Source: Isochrysis galbana | Taxonomy: Eukaryota; Haptophyta; Isochrysidales; Isochrysidaceae | Assembly: GCA_018136815.1 (NCBI GenBank) | Contig: CM030931.1 | Coordinates: 8,606,557 to 8,670,556, forward strand | Direction of reading: 5' to 3' | Length of the DNA: 64,000 bases | Shown here: positions 21,929 through 32,806 of the stretch, one piece after another | Numbering within the stretch: position 1 is the stretch's first letter | How the letters are laid out: each line of letters begins with the position of its first letter | The notes under the pieces: model-generated | Database searches by the model: none | The model's input: the letters and a program-made list of their open reading frames with translations, nothing else | What the model was told of the DNA's origin: nothing | Program-made: the position numbers and the translations under genes

Positions 21929-22530
21929 AGTTCAAACTATAACAATAGTTTTTTTGACACATCCCCTCCTTTATCCCCTTGCTTTGAAGAAGGTGCCAGA
22001 TGTTGCCGCGCGCGAGTGAGCTAGGGGGCATAGGTCCAGGTGCGCGCATAGAGCTTTGCGTGGTGCGGCCGTGCGCCGTGCATTGTGCATTTCTACTAGT
22101 AAAAATCGGCTACAACTACTATAAAACCCGTAAAATCGCCCGGGGGCTGCGCCCCCGGCCCCCACCGCCCACTACCCGATTTCAGTGACGGGTGATTGAC
22201 CTGACCTTAGATCCGTACATACCCATACTCCGAAACAGGCCCAGGCCCAAGGTAGTGCGCAACTGGGCCGGACCCTGAAACCGAACAAAAAGCAATGAAG
22301 GGGGGAAGGGAAAGAGATGGAGCTGAGGGAAATGAGGGCGGTGTCAGTGGAGAGGTATGGAGAACCAAGTCTGTAGTAGGTGTATAGCCCCGAATCTTCA
22401 GATTCAGATATTTTTCCGATCATGTTCATGCGCATTGCGCATGGCATTCGGCTACACCATTTTCATTATGGCCACAGCATCACCATCATCGCGTACATTC
22501 GTTCGCCACACTTTACACCGCGTGCAAATC
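21929..22530. other. No gene seen
   Basis: Intergenic: 5' flank of the family H ORF and 3' flank of the next gene. No repeats recognised. Confidence 0.4.
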
Positions 22531-23539
22531 CTAATTCAATTTGGTCCATCCCGGCGCCACAGACGATGCACGCGATATCCGCCCATTGCTAGTCGAGGGC
22601 AGCGGCACAAGAAGTCGCCCTTGAAATGCTCGAGGAGGCACTGGGCGGGGCACACGTGAACCGAGTGCTTGTCGGTTTGGTGCGTACCTTAGCGCTAGGT
22701 CACTCGTCGGAGGAAGACGTCCAAAGGTGGACTTCCACATGCGACGAAGTGTGGCCCTTCGCTCTGAGATCCCTTCCAGCTCACGCAGCGTACACCGTTG
22801 AAACAGTAGGTCAAGAATCAAATCCAATGAAGAAGTGGCGCCGTCATCCTCACCTGGCTCGCTTTCTTCATATTCCAGCCTCGTCGGATTGTCTGAAAAT
22901 TTCGCGTCGACTTCAGCGAGCGCCTCACACTCAGCGCTCATGTCCAATTTCCATCTGCGTGTGATATCAAGGGATAAAGGTCATCACGGAGGCATCGCTC
23001 CCGCATCCAACAAGCAGGCTAACACTTCTGCATGCAGCATACTTGATGGACCGGTGAGCTCGGGCGATCACTTGCTTAAGTTCATCGACGACCTCCCATG
23101 CAGATGGAGAGCGCACCGATCGCCAAGCCACCTCGAGCGGCATGCCCTCTATTTCAGCGGGGTAGTTGATGACTGTCACGACGGCTCCTCCCCGATCCTC
23201 CTCCATCCGGCGCCGATCCTCGCCACTGCGCCACTTCTCGGAGTGGCGACAGTTTCCGGAGGCGAAGAGGTCCTCGGAACACGAGATGAAGCCACCATCC
23301 AGCGCATGCACCACCACTTGGCGCACCAGTCCCAGGTCCGCCTGCCCCACCTCTGCCGCAAGCGCCGTCAGATCAACCAGCAGCACTGGGTATTCCTCTG
23401 TCTCGCCGAGTGCGTGCTCGGCAATGGGACCGTGAGAAAGTGGGGCTTGGAATTGCTCTTCCTCCTCGGAGTCATCGCCAAGCAGCCCGCTCGCGCCTAC
23501 AGCAGCGTCCTCCCACGATGCGGGCGTCTCGTCGCTCAT
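22531..23539 (-). CDS. Uncharacterised acidic protein (two exons)
   Basis: I do not recognise this family. Exons 23539-23043 and 22954-22531 join in phase 2 across an 88-nt intron (AA/GTATGC to ACGCAG/A), giving 306 residues that begin MSDETPASWEDAAVGA. The N-terminus is acidic (GDDSEEEEQ). The centre has a compact alternating hydrophobic pattern (YPVLLVDLTALAAEVGQADL, VVVHALDGGFISCSEDLF, GAVVTVINYPAEIEGMPLEV), which suggests a folded alpha/beta domain. The second exon is helical and charged (TSSLDLILDLLFQRCTLREL) with a basic tail. The splice model keeps frame, but the last 60 residues could belong to a further intron. Confidence 0.5.
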
Positions 23540-23631
23540 CCAGCGGCAGTGGGGACCGCCCACGACGCCCTCGCGCGCGGTGTGCAGTGTGGGCGGCGAC
23601 GGCTTTTTAGAGTACAGGGTTTCAAAGCTTT

Positions 23632-23860
23632 TCACACTTGAGTTAACTGACTAGCTGTGACCGGAATGGATGTGTTTGCCTGTAGTGATATTCTTGTCTC
23701 TACTTCGCACACGCACAGCAACGAAACGGGATGGGAGGGTGGGAGAGCGAAAACCGGGCGCGCTCGGCAGTTGAACGACTGTGAACGACTGTAACTGTGA
23801 AACCGAACATTCACACTTGAGTTAACTGACTAGCTGTGACCGGAATGGATGTGTTTGCCA
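23632..23860 (+). repeat. 48-bp direct repeat bracketing a 64-bp dispersed repeat
   Basis: TTCACACTTGAGTTAACTGA...ATGGATGTGTTTGCC occurs at 23632-23680 and again at 23811-23859. Between them, 23745-23808 (GAGCGAAAACCGGGCGCGCT and following) recurs at 26010-26072. Confidence 0.8.
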
Positions 23861-23897
23861 TCCACACCCGCAACGCGAAGGATTCGCGCCAGACAAG

Positions 23898-24170
23898 CTA
23901 ACGCTGATCATGAACTTGATACTCATGATCGAATAGCCAACCTAGGAGAGCGAACGCTGCGGAAGAGGGCCCAACGGTGGGGTCAATGTAGTGCTTCGCT
24001 CGGGTCGAGGTGCCGGGCGCCCAGCCGCCTAACCAATCTCCTCTGATGCGAGGCACCTTGATGGCCTCGGCAGCGGAAGACGCTCCAGAACGGATCGAGT
24101 GGCCAAGATAGGCGAAGCCAGCCGGTGCCGCGATGTGGCAGTGTTCCAGCGCCTGTGCCACCCATCTGGA
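23898..24170 (-). pseudogene. Tyrosine-recombinase C-terminal relic
   Basis: The frame reads GFAYLGHSIRSGASSAAEAI, then GGWAPGTSTRAKHYIDPTV. This is the C-terminal catalytic box of tyrosine recombinases: HxxR (HSIR), Trp/His in GGW, nucleophile Tyr in HYID. It has the wording typical of the DIRS-like and Crypton-type elements of protists (GHSLRSGAAS, GGW, YIDP). The N-terminal core and first catalytic Arg are not found, and the upstream frame (to 24350) becomes family H DNA. I call it a truncated element relic. Confidence 0.7.
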
Positions 24171-24254
24171 CATAGAGATAGAGAGAGCGGTGGGCGGCTT
24201 CTCACCCGGCAGCTGGAAGATGAAGGGAGGCGAAGGGCCCAACATGGACCAATA

Positions 24255-25020
24255 ACCGGAGAGGTAAAAAAAACTTTTAATATTCTCGCCTCGCACGTGG
24301 CACTGGAAGACACTCACGAAGCCACGCCCTTTCTCTTTCCACTCCCTCACGTCCTGCCTTGCGGCAACTCCCCTCGTGCTCTACTTAGGGGCCCGGGTCG
24401 TGCGGGGGGTCCGAGCTAAGCGGGGTGCACCTGTCCCCAACAGTATGTATGTCCTCGCCTTCCTCCTGTTCTTTTGAGTGACCTGCCTATACAAAATGTG
24501 ATACGGGGTGCCGTCGTACTTATATGTACGAGCGTTCCTCCAGTGTGTCCGGAACTAAGTTTATACTTAGTTCGCCCATGGGGGGGCACGAGCCCCCCTC
24601 TCTCTCCACTCCTCCCCTGCCATGGGGGAGGAACCACCCACCCTCCTGGCACGCCTGATGGCTTGCCAGGAGCACACAGCCCTGCTGACCCATTCCTCTC
24701 CCCACAGGCCCGCCTGACTCGCCCGCCCTGGCCCATCGTGGCCTGCCCATTCCTCTGACCGGCCCCTCCTCCCCCTGGGCCCCCCTTGATCAGGACCCCC
24801 CAGCCAGCTCCTGTCGACCTGCAGGGGCGCGGAGCGCCAGCGAGGGAGAGGCAGGAAGGAGGGGCCAGGGCCATGCCCCAGCCTCACCTGTCCCCTGAGC
24901 TGTGCTCCCAGGCCCCTGCTGGCCATCTGGGGACCTGAAGTGGGGCCGCAGGCGCGCGCCATGGGCCCCCGCCGCAGGAAAGAGAGGAGGAAGAGGGAAG
25001 AGAGAGGGGAGGGGGGAGCG
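24255..25020. repeat. Family H copies, partly inverted
   Basis: 24255-24425 matches 41262-41420 (AAACTTTTAATA-TCTC lead, GGCAACTCCCC-CGTG, CTCTACTTAGGGG). From 24545 a unit in the opposite direction starts with hairpin GAACTAAG/TTTATA/CTTAGTTC and the GC hairpin GGGGGGCACGAGCCCCCC. It then runs through GGCACGCCTGATGGCTTGCC to 24980, mirroring 42005-41640. Confidence 0.75.
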
Positions 25021-25265
25021 GCAGCTCCCCCCTCCGGTGCTAACGTATCTTCTTGCCCCGTTTAGGTAAAAGAAGATGGGGGCTGCCAGAGCCAGGAGGG
25101 AAGGGCCGCGGCTCGCTAAGGTGTCGTTCCGTCAATTGTGGGACATCAGTCGAATTGAGCGATCAATGTCCACAGTTGTATTGTAGTCGTTTAAAATTAG
25201 ATCAGTTTAAAATTATAATAGAGACGCCGTCAAAGCTTCTTCCGCTAACGTTATGTACGAAAACG
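25021..25265. other. No gene seen
   Basis: Short unique stretch between family H and the next open frame. Confidence 0.35.
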
Positions 25266-26171
25266 CTAAGCGGACACAAAACACCATTTCACTACAGACG
25301 CCCCTTCCTCCATACCTGAGCACATTGCAATCACATCGGTGCACGCCGTGCATGGGCACGGCGCGATGTGCATCTGTCCTGCCTGCTTGCCACTGCCAAA
25401 CTGGCGACCAGATCCGCTGACCTTGCGGGGGCGGGAGCTGGTGTCAGAGGAAGAGTCGATTGAGGTGGAGGATGAGGACGAGGAGGAAGGCGAGGGCGGT
25501 CGGGAGGCTTTCGACTTCGCAGCGCGCTTGGCCCTCTCTCTGGTCTCCAACCGCTCGAGCAGAGCATCGAGCAGATGGTCTGAAGCGAGCGATGAGGTTG
25601 CAGGATTTTGCTGCTCAAGCTCTGGCTCTGGCTCTGCAGGCCCAAGAGGGGAGTCGGGTGTGTCCGCAGACTCCTCCTCCTGTTCAGGATGGCGAGGAGA
25701 GTCCCCAGTCGGCGTCTCCCCTTCCAGGTGGGGACCGCCCAGCCCGTCATCCTCCTCCCCCACCCTAGCAGAGGAAGGATGTAGCCACCCTCCTGCGGAG
25801 GAGGGGGGAGGGGGGAAGAGCTGGCTGCAGAGCCGCTGGGAGGCGAACCGCGTGGTCGGATGCGCGCGGGTCGTCGAGAAGGCATGTCGCTGCCAAGGGC
25901 GGAGCCGACGCCCGTGGGGCGCCGGCGGTGTGGCCGTGCGTGCCGGCTCTCCGGGAGGAGAGGGCTCGACCACTGAGGGTGGCGCAGCACGCGCCACCGT
26001 CAGCAGAAGAGCGAAAACCGGGCGCGCTCGGCAGTTGAACGACTGTGAACGACTGTTACTGTGATTCCGAACAATTCTATGTATGAAGTACACGTACGTA
26101 CAAAAGAACTGTACTCCTAAGGCACAGATCGTGATGACATCATGTTCGTCACCGTCACTGTGATTCATCAT
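25266..26171 (-). other. 301-residue low-complexity open frame, doubtful gene
   Basis: Open from ATG 26171 (MMNHSDGDEHDVI). The middle is Pro/Glu/Ser-rich with a serine run (SPSSSSSSSTSIDSSSDTSS) and the end is Cys-containing (APCPCTACTDVIAMCSG). It includes the 64-bp dispersed repeat also at 23745. Composition and repeat content suggest a transposon protein such as a Gag-like ORF, but no motif proves it; it could also be an accidental frame in GC-rich DNA. Confidence 0.3.
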
Positions 26172-26797
26172 ACCACTATTGTTTTCTCGCCATTCGTTGA
26201 TTCATGAGTTCTGCATGATGTACGTCTATGTACTTCCATGATGAACAAAGTGCAGCTGTGTACTGCGTACTATGGACTGGGCCAGCGCTAGGGTCTTGGT
26301 CGTTGCGTCTTATTGGGTGTTGGGCATGTGTGTAGTAGCAGGCAAACGCCCAGCATCCCGCGCCGAGCATACCAGCATGGGATCGGCAAATCGGTGACTC
26401 TGCGTCCCAGTGCGCTGTGAACAGACAATAATCAATCGCATACGGGCGTCAGAGGGTCCAGTGGTAAGTTGGAAATCCACGCCGTGAAAGCAAAACAGCT
26501 CAAGTCGTTCTTGGACTCTTAAGAAATGTGCATACGCTCAGCCCGAGGTCCTCTTGCCCTGTTTTCACCCTTGGAAGCCTTGAGGACGCCCTTGGACGGT
26601 GACAGGTTGGGGTACACCACGCAGGCGCGTCCACATCAGCGTCGACGCACCCAAATACACCTGCACAGGGCACGAGTCAAGGTGAGCCATATGAGTAGGG
26701 CATGGAATTCTCCTTCGAGCGCAACGGCGTGGCTTGACTTAGCAAGCACTTCCTGGACAGCCGACCGAACAGGATTCTGTGAACAGGGTCGTGGATA
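26172..26797. other. No gene seen
   Basis: AT-richer intergenic DNA downstream of the AIG1-like gene; no repeats or frames recognised. Confidence 0.4.
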
Positions 26798-27843
26798 TCA
26801 GGGGCTGGGGATGCAACGCACAAAACAAGCCCTGGTGCGGAGAGGTAGGCTGGCTGCGGCAGTAGCAATAGCGAGCCCAAGGCCGAAATTAAGGGAGAGG
26901 ATGCACGTCAAGAGGAGGAAGACCTTGACGGAAATAGACGGAGGGATGGTCGGATCGAGGAATGGATAATAGATGATGCCCGTCTTCCGCAACCACACCC
27001 AGGAGAAGAGGATGTAATGTGTGCCCCATAGCACAGGAAACGGAATATGCGTCGGGTTCAAGGGTAGATCGTTAAGCAAGAGCTCGGTGCCTACACCGCA
27101 CAGCAATTAAAGTCAGCACAAGTGCAAGGAGAACGCCGGGCCAATCGTTACCGTGCGTCCTTCACCATTGCGGACCAACGCTGCGGAGCGAGTAGATATG
27201 GCTAGTTGTGCTTACCCATGAAGACAACATTGAGATTGTGCATAGCCTGCTGAGACCAACGAAAAAAATTGATAGGCACTTGACCCGAGCGTAAAGTTTT
27301 GGGGATGAGTACGTACGTGGTTGTGGCAGAGACGAGCATCGACGCAGTGAAGGATACCTCGAAAGCCACCCACAAGAAAGCTGAAAGGAACGTGGCGATG
27401 AAGCCCGTGGGGGCTATCCCCAGTAGATTGCTCGCACCGAGCAGCGAGGTGCCGACAAAGTAAACCAGCTGGAGCGTCCAGCTCTGTACAGTGAATGTTG
27501 AGAAGATGACCCATTTGTGCATCTTGATAGTGGCGGGTGGCGTGCGCGAGAACGGGTTGCGCAGAGGCGTTACGATGGTGGGCGGCTCGCGCATCCGCGA
27601 GACGAGCGCGTGCACTATGATCAGCGCGAAGAGCGCGCGGATCGCGAGAAGAGCCTCTGGGAGCAGATGCTCGCTGCTGCGCGACACTCGCTCTACACTC
27701 GCGTCGGCAAGCCCAAGGTCGCTCTGGGTGAGCAGGCCGATGCATATGGCGGCGATAGAAAGCGTAAATGCGGCGATGGTCGGCGTCGGCGACCGGCTGA
27801 AGCCGCCAGCCGCCGCGCCACTCTCACCGTCTGCCGAGGACAT
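26798..27843 (-). CDS. AIG1/FAR-17a-like multi-spanning membrane protein
   Basis: Family members are membrane hydrolases of fatty-acid esters of hydroxy fatty acids (human AIG1, ADTRP). Exons 27843-27216 and 27090-26798 (125-nt intron, ATGG/GTAAGC to GTGTAG/GC) give 306 residues from MSSADGES. About six hydrophobic segments are visible. Diagnostic text is the HNLNVVFMGTELLLN segment, read across the splice, where AIG1 proteins have the catalytic His near the end of a helix. It is followed by TGIIYYPFLDPTIPP, the family's TG-x-x-YPFL motif. The catalytic Thr should lie in STFTVQSWTLQLVYF. An upstream in-frame GTG is not used because an ATG is present. Confidence 0.78.
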
Positions 27844-27929
27844 GAGAGCGTGCGCGGCGGGGAGCTCTCTCGCCACTCGCGCGGATTCGTTGCTGGTACA
27901 AAACCACGCACGAAGGCACTCTATAAAGT

Positions 27930-28045
27930 ATCTGTAGGGTAGAGCTAGTAGAGTTCTACCTTTCCTTCAGACGAGACGGACACAACTTCTCTACTCTAGC
28001 TCTACTAGGAGGTCGCGTTCCGTCGAAAGAGGACCATACAGCATG
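27930..28045. repeat. TAGAGCTA/CTCTAG cluster and 26-bp word upstream of the AIG1-like gene
   Basis: TAGAGCTAGTAGAGTTCTAC and CTACTCTAGCTCTACTAGG form an imperfect palindrome 90-165 bp upstream of the gene start. It is followed at 28013-28038 by the 26-bp word also found at 7736. Confidence 0.5.
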
Positions 28046-28429
28046 CGAATAAATTATGTTTTTATCCAATCTGTATATTTCAACTCAATATAGAATGTGT
28101 CTCGTATTAACATTTATACATTGAACAAGATAAATATAAAGATAAAATGTCGATATAAATTATTTTATACAATTCAAACGTGTGATGAGTTGCAATCACC
28201 TCGACATGCGCACGGCGTGCCCACAGATGCGCGTCATCCGCCGCGGGGGCGGGGGGGCGTGCGTGCGCATGGATTCCTCGCCTGGATGTGCACGCCGTCG
28301 AGATTTCGCCAGGTGCACGCCGTGCGTGCGTCTGGAAGCCCAGACTCCCCGCGCGTGAAGCTGTGCGTGCGTAGGAGATTTATTCGTCAAGTGCACGCCG
28401 TCGTGCACCGGGCTGTTAATCACCCTATT
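28046..28429. other. No gene seen
   Basis: An AT-rich block (28040-28200) is followed by GTGCACGCCGT words repeated near 28288, 28313 and 28391. Confidence 0.35.
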
Positions 28430-28576
28430 AATCAGGGGTTTTAAAACTCCGATGGCAACCAATTAATAAGCAGTTAATAGGCAGTTTCAAAACCTCTCCG
28501 ATTAATCATCGGCAGTTTTGAAACTACTCATCAGCAGTTTTGAAAACTACCCTATTAATCGCGATTCCTAGCCTTG
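28430..28576 (+). mobile_element. Non-autonomous hAT end
   Basis: Repeated CTATTAATC and GGCAGTTTTGAAA motifs end in GATTCCTAGCCTTG, as at 2083-2194 and 37090-37228. No transposase lies nearby, so this is a relic or MITE-like end. Confidence 0.55.
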
Positions 28577-28885
28577 GAGGGGCCTCTGCCATAAGGCATG
28601 CCCAGTGGAGGAGTGGCTGCTGAGGCCTGGCCTTGTTGGGAAGCTGCCAGCAGCCTGCTGCTCCCCATGAGGGAGGCCAGCATGGCTGCCAAGGGTGGTG
28701 TGGCCGGGGCCACGGGCCGTGCGGCGCGACCGGAGTCGCACACACCTGTTCGGCCTCGGCGGGCGGACGCGGCCGCTTCATCAGCGGCTGCTCCATGTGC
28801 ACTGGGGGGGCGCCCTCGGTGGGTGGCCCGAAGGAGAGGGGAGCCGCGCCGGCGCGCTCCATCGCGTCTAAGTATAAACTTAGTT
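28577..28885 (-). mobile_element. Family H 5' module
   Basis: ATG at 28862 (MERAGAAPLSFG) is preceded by ACGCG and hairpin CTAAG/TTTATA/CTTAG. The open frame runs through Pro/Ala/His-rich text and ends inside the hAT end. It abuts the truncated LTR at 28930. Confidence 0.55.
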
Positions 28886-28929
28886 GAACGATTGGGAGAA
28901 TCAGGGTTTCGCCTTTGGCGATGGGGGAG

Positions 28930-29113
28930 CGTCAGAGTCAGAGTTTTATTGTTGTGTTAGTATAACCTTAGTGCTGCGGGACCGAAGCCCTTCGACGGCA
29001 ACGGAGCCCCTACCCCGCGATGGGGGTGTGCGCGGTTGGCGCATGGCTCGTCCGGTGTATGTGGCTAGGAATGCTAGCTAACAAGATGTCATACGACGCT
29101 ATAAGTTCTAACG
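28930..29113 (+). mobile_element. Copia-type LTR, copy 3 (diverged)
   Basis: It follows a TTTGGCGATGGGGGAG polypurine tract, begins CGTCAGAG (TGTCAGAG in the other copies) and ends TTCTAACG. It shares GCGATGGGGGTGTGCGCGGT and CTCGTCCGGTGTATGTGGCT with copies 1 and 2. It ends 172 bp upstream of COA5, in the same orientation. Confidence 0.75.
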
Positions 29114-29285
29114 CCCCCCCTCTTCATCTGACTGCGAATAACTACTACTACAGTACTATTCCTTCTCACACTATAAAACCGCCGTCATCACAGCTTCACG
29201 ATTGGATCGACCCTCCTCCTCTGCTGGTGATCGTCGTTGTCGAGGCTAGCGAGGGCGGTCAGACGGTGGTGCCTGGGCGTCCGCG

Positions 29286-29519
29286 ATGGCGAACAGCTGC
29301 AACGCCGAGCGAGAGCTCGTGCTCGCGTGCCTCCATGAGTCACCCTGCATTGCTGAGGGCCGCTCCGTCAAGGAGTGCCTCGAGGCAGATGCGGAGTGCA
29401 AGGAAAAACGGATCATGCTCATGAACTGCAAGCGGGGTCAGCTCGACATGCGCAAGCGAATCAAAGGCAACTTTGTGGGCAACGAGACTGCGGAAGCGGA
29501 TAGAGCAAATGATTCCTAG
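29286..29519 (+). CDS. COA5: Cytochrome c oxidase assembly factor COA5/PET191
   Basis: The single exon encodes 77 residues, normal for this small family. Cysteine spacing (SCNAERELVLACLHESPC, then KECLEADAECKEKR) and the strongly conserved C-terminal block CKRGQLDMRKRIKGN identify PET191/COA5, an intermembrane-space twin-Cys protein needed for assembly of respiratory complex IV. There is no cleavable presequence, as expected for Mia40-imported proteins. A Copia LTR relic lies immediately upstream. Confidence 0.93.
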   Translation: MANSCNAERELVLACLHESPCIAEGRSVKECLEADAECKEKRIMLMNCKRGQLDMRKRIKGNFVGNETAEADRANDS

Positions 29520-29984
29520 CTGTTATTCTGGTGCTTGTCTGGCCAGGAGAACAGTACAGCGCACGCGACACGCACGGTTCGCAGTGCATAACACAGCGCC
29601 AGACCGAGTCCTCATCACAGTAGTACGATCTAGATCGAGATAGCGCTCGCTTGGCTTCCGCTGGCTTGGGAAGTGGGAGGCCGCCGTGGCCCATATGATT
29701 AACGCATTACTTTGGTCGCGACTTGTTTATCTGGAGCGACCGATGCAGCTAAGTGTTTCCTGCTTTGTCTTTTATGTTCATGTCTGCATGCATATGGCCC
29801 GTTCGCATTGTGCCCATGTTATATGACACACGTGGCGTTTGCAGCAGGAGCCAGTCGCAGTGTTGCAAGAAGAAGAGAAAGTAGGAGAGTCGCCCTCGAG
29901 GTATTTCTGAGTGGAGCACTCCCCTTTTGTTCCCCGCTTCATTCGTGGTTTCTCTCCATGAGTGAGCCGTGCTAGCGCTAGGGC

Positions 29985-30170
29985 GGTCAAGCTTCAAGCT
30001 TTGTCAAACATGACTTTTTGACTACTAATGTTGGAGGGGGGGGGGGGGGGGGGGTGCATTTTTGACTGTTCTCCCAATGCCTACAGAAACTCCCAGGGGG
30101 GCCACCTGCCGCGGCGGAAATGCTCGGCAAAAAAAGAGCGATTTGCCCCCCCCCCCCCCCCTCGCCCCTC
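29985..30170 (+). repeat. Family W, copy 2 (diverged)
   Basis: It has the same block order as 152-345: GGGCGGTCAAGC, a GTCAAACATGACTTTTTGAC part, then a G-run. TGCATTTTTGACTGTTCTCC, CCAGGGGGGCCACCTGCC and a C-run follow. The G-run and C-run are longer than in the other copies. Confidence 0.65.
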
Positions 30171-30397
30171 CTGTACATACGCTCTGGGGGACTACTCACT
30201 ACTCAGGTTCAGGTCGCGTTCAGTCGAACATGGAAGAAACTCGGTGTGAGCCATCGAATCTCCACATAGTTTGATTCAAATATTGAGTTTAAATTCATAT
30301 CTTTACACTGAAACACAATTGCAGCCCCTCACCTTCTTCGTCATCCTTTCCCCTGCAACCTCGGCGATTGCCATCATTGCCATTGCATCCGTAAGCT

Positions 30398-30490
30398 GTA
30401 AAAAAAATCTTCTTACAAATCTCCGCTACGTGTGCGGCGCGAGGCAGCGTGCTCATACTACTCCCTTCTACCCGTCCTTAGCACTATAAG
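30398..30490 (+). repeat. Family Y, copy 3
   Basis: AAATCTTCTTACAAATCTCC then GTGCGGCGCGAGGCAGCGTG and ACTCCCTTCTACCC; see the copies at 12878 and 20608. Confidence 0.75.
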
Positions 30491-30944
30491 TATAAGGGGG
30501 GGGGGCTGAGCTACTCTCGGGATTTTTTTTTCGCGTTTCAAGTGAATCTCAGAACTACGGTGGCGGCCGCCCCGGTCGGAGGGCTGCCGAGGCTGCCGGT
30601 CACCTCGGAGGCCACATCAGCAAGCCTCATGCCACGCTCAGGTGTGCGCCGCGCTCCCACACCCCCTGGGAGTCCTGCGGCCGTTCCTCCTTGCACCTGG
30701 CGGGCCCACACGCCTCTGGGGGGTTGGTTCGCGCATGCGCGTGTCGCATTCGCGAATCGACGCTCGTTAGGCTTCTCTCTTCTCTTCGTTCGGTATTTAT
30801 CGTTATAATTCTCTCGTTCTCGTTCTCGGTCAAAAACTTCGCGTGGACGCCTAGGATCTAGGGTTCTGGAGCGCCCTCCCTCTTTCTCTCGAAGAGAAGG
30901 CAAGTTTCCCCACCTTTCTTCCTCCCAGGCGCCTCGCGAAAGGT

Positions 30945-31650
30945 TTAATTCGCTATCTCCCCGCGTTTCTTTACCTGCTTCTGGGGGCAATCAGGTTTGG
31001 TTTGCCATCTCCCCTCGGAGATCGATTTAGGTTCGCTGCTTGGGTGAGGGAATCTTTCTCCTTGGTCCTTGGTTTGCCATCTCCCCTTGGAGATTGATTT
31101 AGATTCGCTGCTTTGGTTTTGGGTTATCTTTCCCCTTGATGCAAGTTGCATGGAAGCCCTTGGTCCCGTTGGTTTTTGGTTTTCTCCTCCCTTGGTTGCT
31201 ACTCGGGGTTGCTCGATAGAAACGTCTAGAAGGTCCACGCTCAACAGCAAGATTTCTTCGATTGCAAGGATACCTCGCTGCGATCTGTATCCAATGTGAT
31301 CGCCGTGGTTGCGCGACATAACGTTCCTCTTCGACTTTCCGCCTTGGTGGGAAAATCCAAAGCGAAGACACGCTCCGACCGTCGCTGCGGATTCTCTCTC
31401 TCTCTCGCTCTCTCTCTCTGTCTCTCGCGACGTGTTTGAGTTACCGGCGATGTGGGGTCTCGGTTATTTCATGTTTTGCTTGGTTTGGGTGAATGATTCT
31501 AGTGTGTTCGTGAGTCGGTGTCGCAGCATCGTTGGATCCGACGTCTTGTCGTCAGTCGTCATCCGTCGCTCTCGCTCTCGTCGCTCTCGCTCTCGTAACA
31601 CTCGTAGCCTGAACGCCGGGGCTCCGTTTCTAGCGGTGGAAAACCCGAAA
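30945..31650 (-). mobile_element. Copia 5' region and Gag start, antisense
   Basis: Read on the minus strand, 31620-31330 matches 43160-43410: a TCACGAACACAC block, CATTCACCCAAACCAAGC, then a GAGAGA-rich leader. The Gag-like start MSRNHGDHIGYRSQRGILAI at 31319 follows, versus MSRDHGDHFGYRSQRD at 43411. The frame stays open for 124 residues, with an internal duplication (SSE-KSISKGRWQTK and SSEPKSISEGRWQTK). No protease, integrase or RT follows. Confidence 0.75.
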
Positions 31651-32337
31651 ATGCATGGAGCGGTGGCTGGCGGAACCCCCTTGTTTATCACTGTGAGCCA
31701 CCGTCAACCCCTTTCCCCTCCCCCAGTTCACTCATAGCGGAGATCCTGTGCTCGGGGAGGCCGTGCGCTGTGCTTCAGCCAGGGGGTGGAGAGAAGGGGG
31801 TAGGAGCCTGCATTTTCTTCGATTCTCGGGCGTAGCATAGGTCTGTTTTCCATCGGAGACGCCGCCCATGTGCTCCTTCGGTGCTTTTGCGCTGGATTCC
31901 CCTTCGTGCTAAGCGATGTTTCGTAGGTCTAGCCCTCTCGCCGCCTTTGATAGGTCTTCAGACGTTTCTAGGTTGAAAGCTTTGGCTCCACCGTCCACCG
32001 CGGAAAGGGGTCTAATCATTTTTAAAATATGTTTGTTGCTCGGGGCGTGAAGCCCCCGGTCCTCCCGCTGTTTTCTTGTCTCTGAAAGAAACCAACTTTT
32101 GCCGTTACTAGTAGGTGATATCGCGTTAGCTGTTGCTGTTGCTGTAGTTTATTGAAGTCTTGCAGTTGGTGCTTTCGAATGGACGGTGTTTGCCGCACCT
32201 TCTTGACATTGTCGATGCCATTGTGCACTTTGCGCCCGTTCCGAGATCATAAAATGTGTGTTTCATGATCTCCGGTTGAGGCTCGTTGTCAAGGCGTACG
32301 AGTAGATGCGCCGAGGGGTGTGCCGTGATAGTAGATA
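31651..32337. other. No gene seen
   Basis: Intergenic DNA flanking the Copia relic; no frame, RNA gene or repeat recognised. Confidence 0.4.
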
Positions 32338-32400
32338 GTACCGGGCTAGTAGGAGTAGGAGTGTAGGAGTAGTGGTACTAACGAACGCTCAGTTATTTTA
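32338..32400 (-). repeat. Family V fragment, inverted
   Basis: AGTACCGGGCTAG...AGTAGTGGTACTAACG...CTCAGTTATT is the reverse complement of the start of family V at 20440-20490 and 36020-36065. Confidence 0.7.
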
Positions 32401-32806
32401 TTATTATCTGGATCTCAGGTTGCACATTTTCAGAAATTGCACCCGGACCAATGCGCAGACTTAGGAGCCCCTGAAATGAGGGTTACAGCGTACAACACTA
32501 CTGGCAGCAGGTCGATTTCGACCCGCTGTCGCGCTACTGCTTCTGGCGGAGATTGTGGCTAGAGAGCTAGAGAGGGCTCATTTTTGCTTCGCTTGTGCTA
32601 TCTGCACAGGAGGCTGATCATATCATGTAGCTGTTTGATGATGGTGTCAGAAGCCGTGCATCGCATGGGTTTGAAATATTATGTAAACACCCAACTTGCT
32701 AAGCGCAACATGAAGGGGCTAAGCTTACTTCTTACTTGCCATTCAAAGAAGGACACCCTAGCTCTTGGACCCAAGTATCCGCAAGCCGAATCTGTGTGGG
32801 TGGTGC

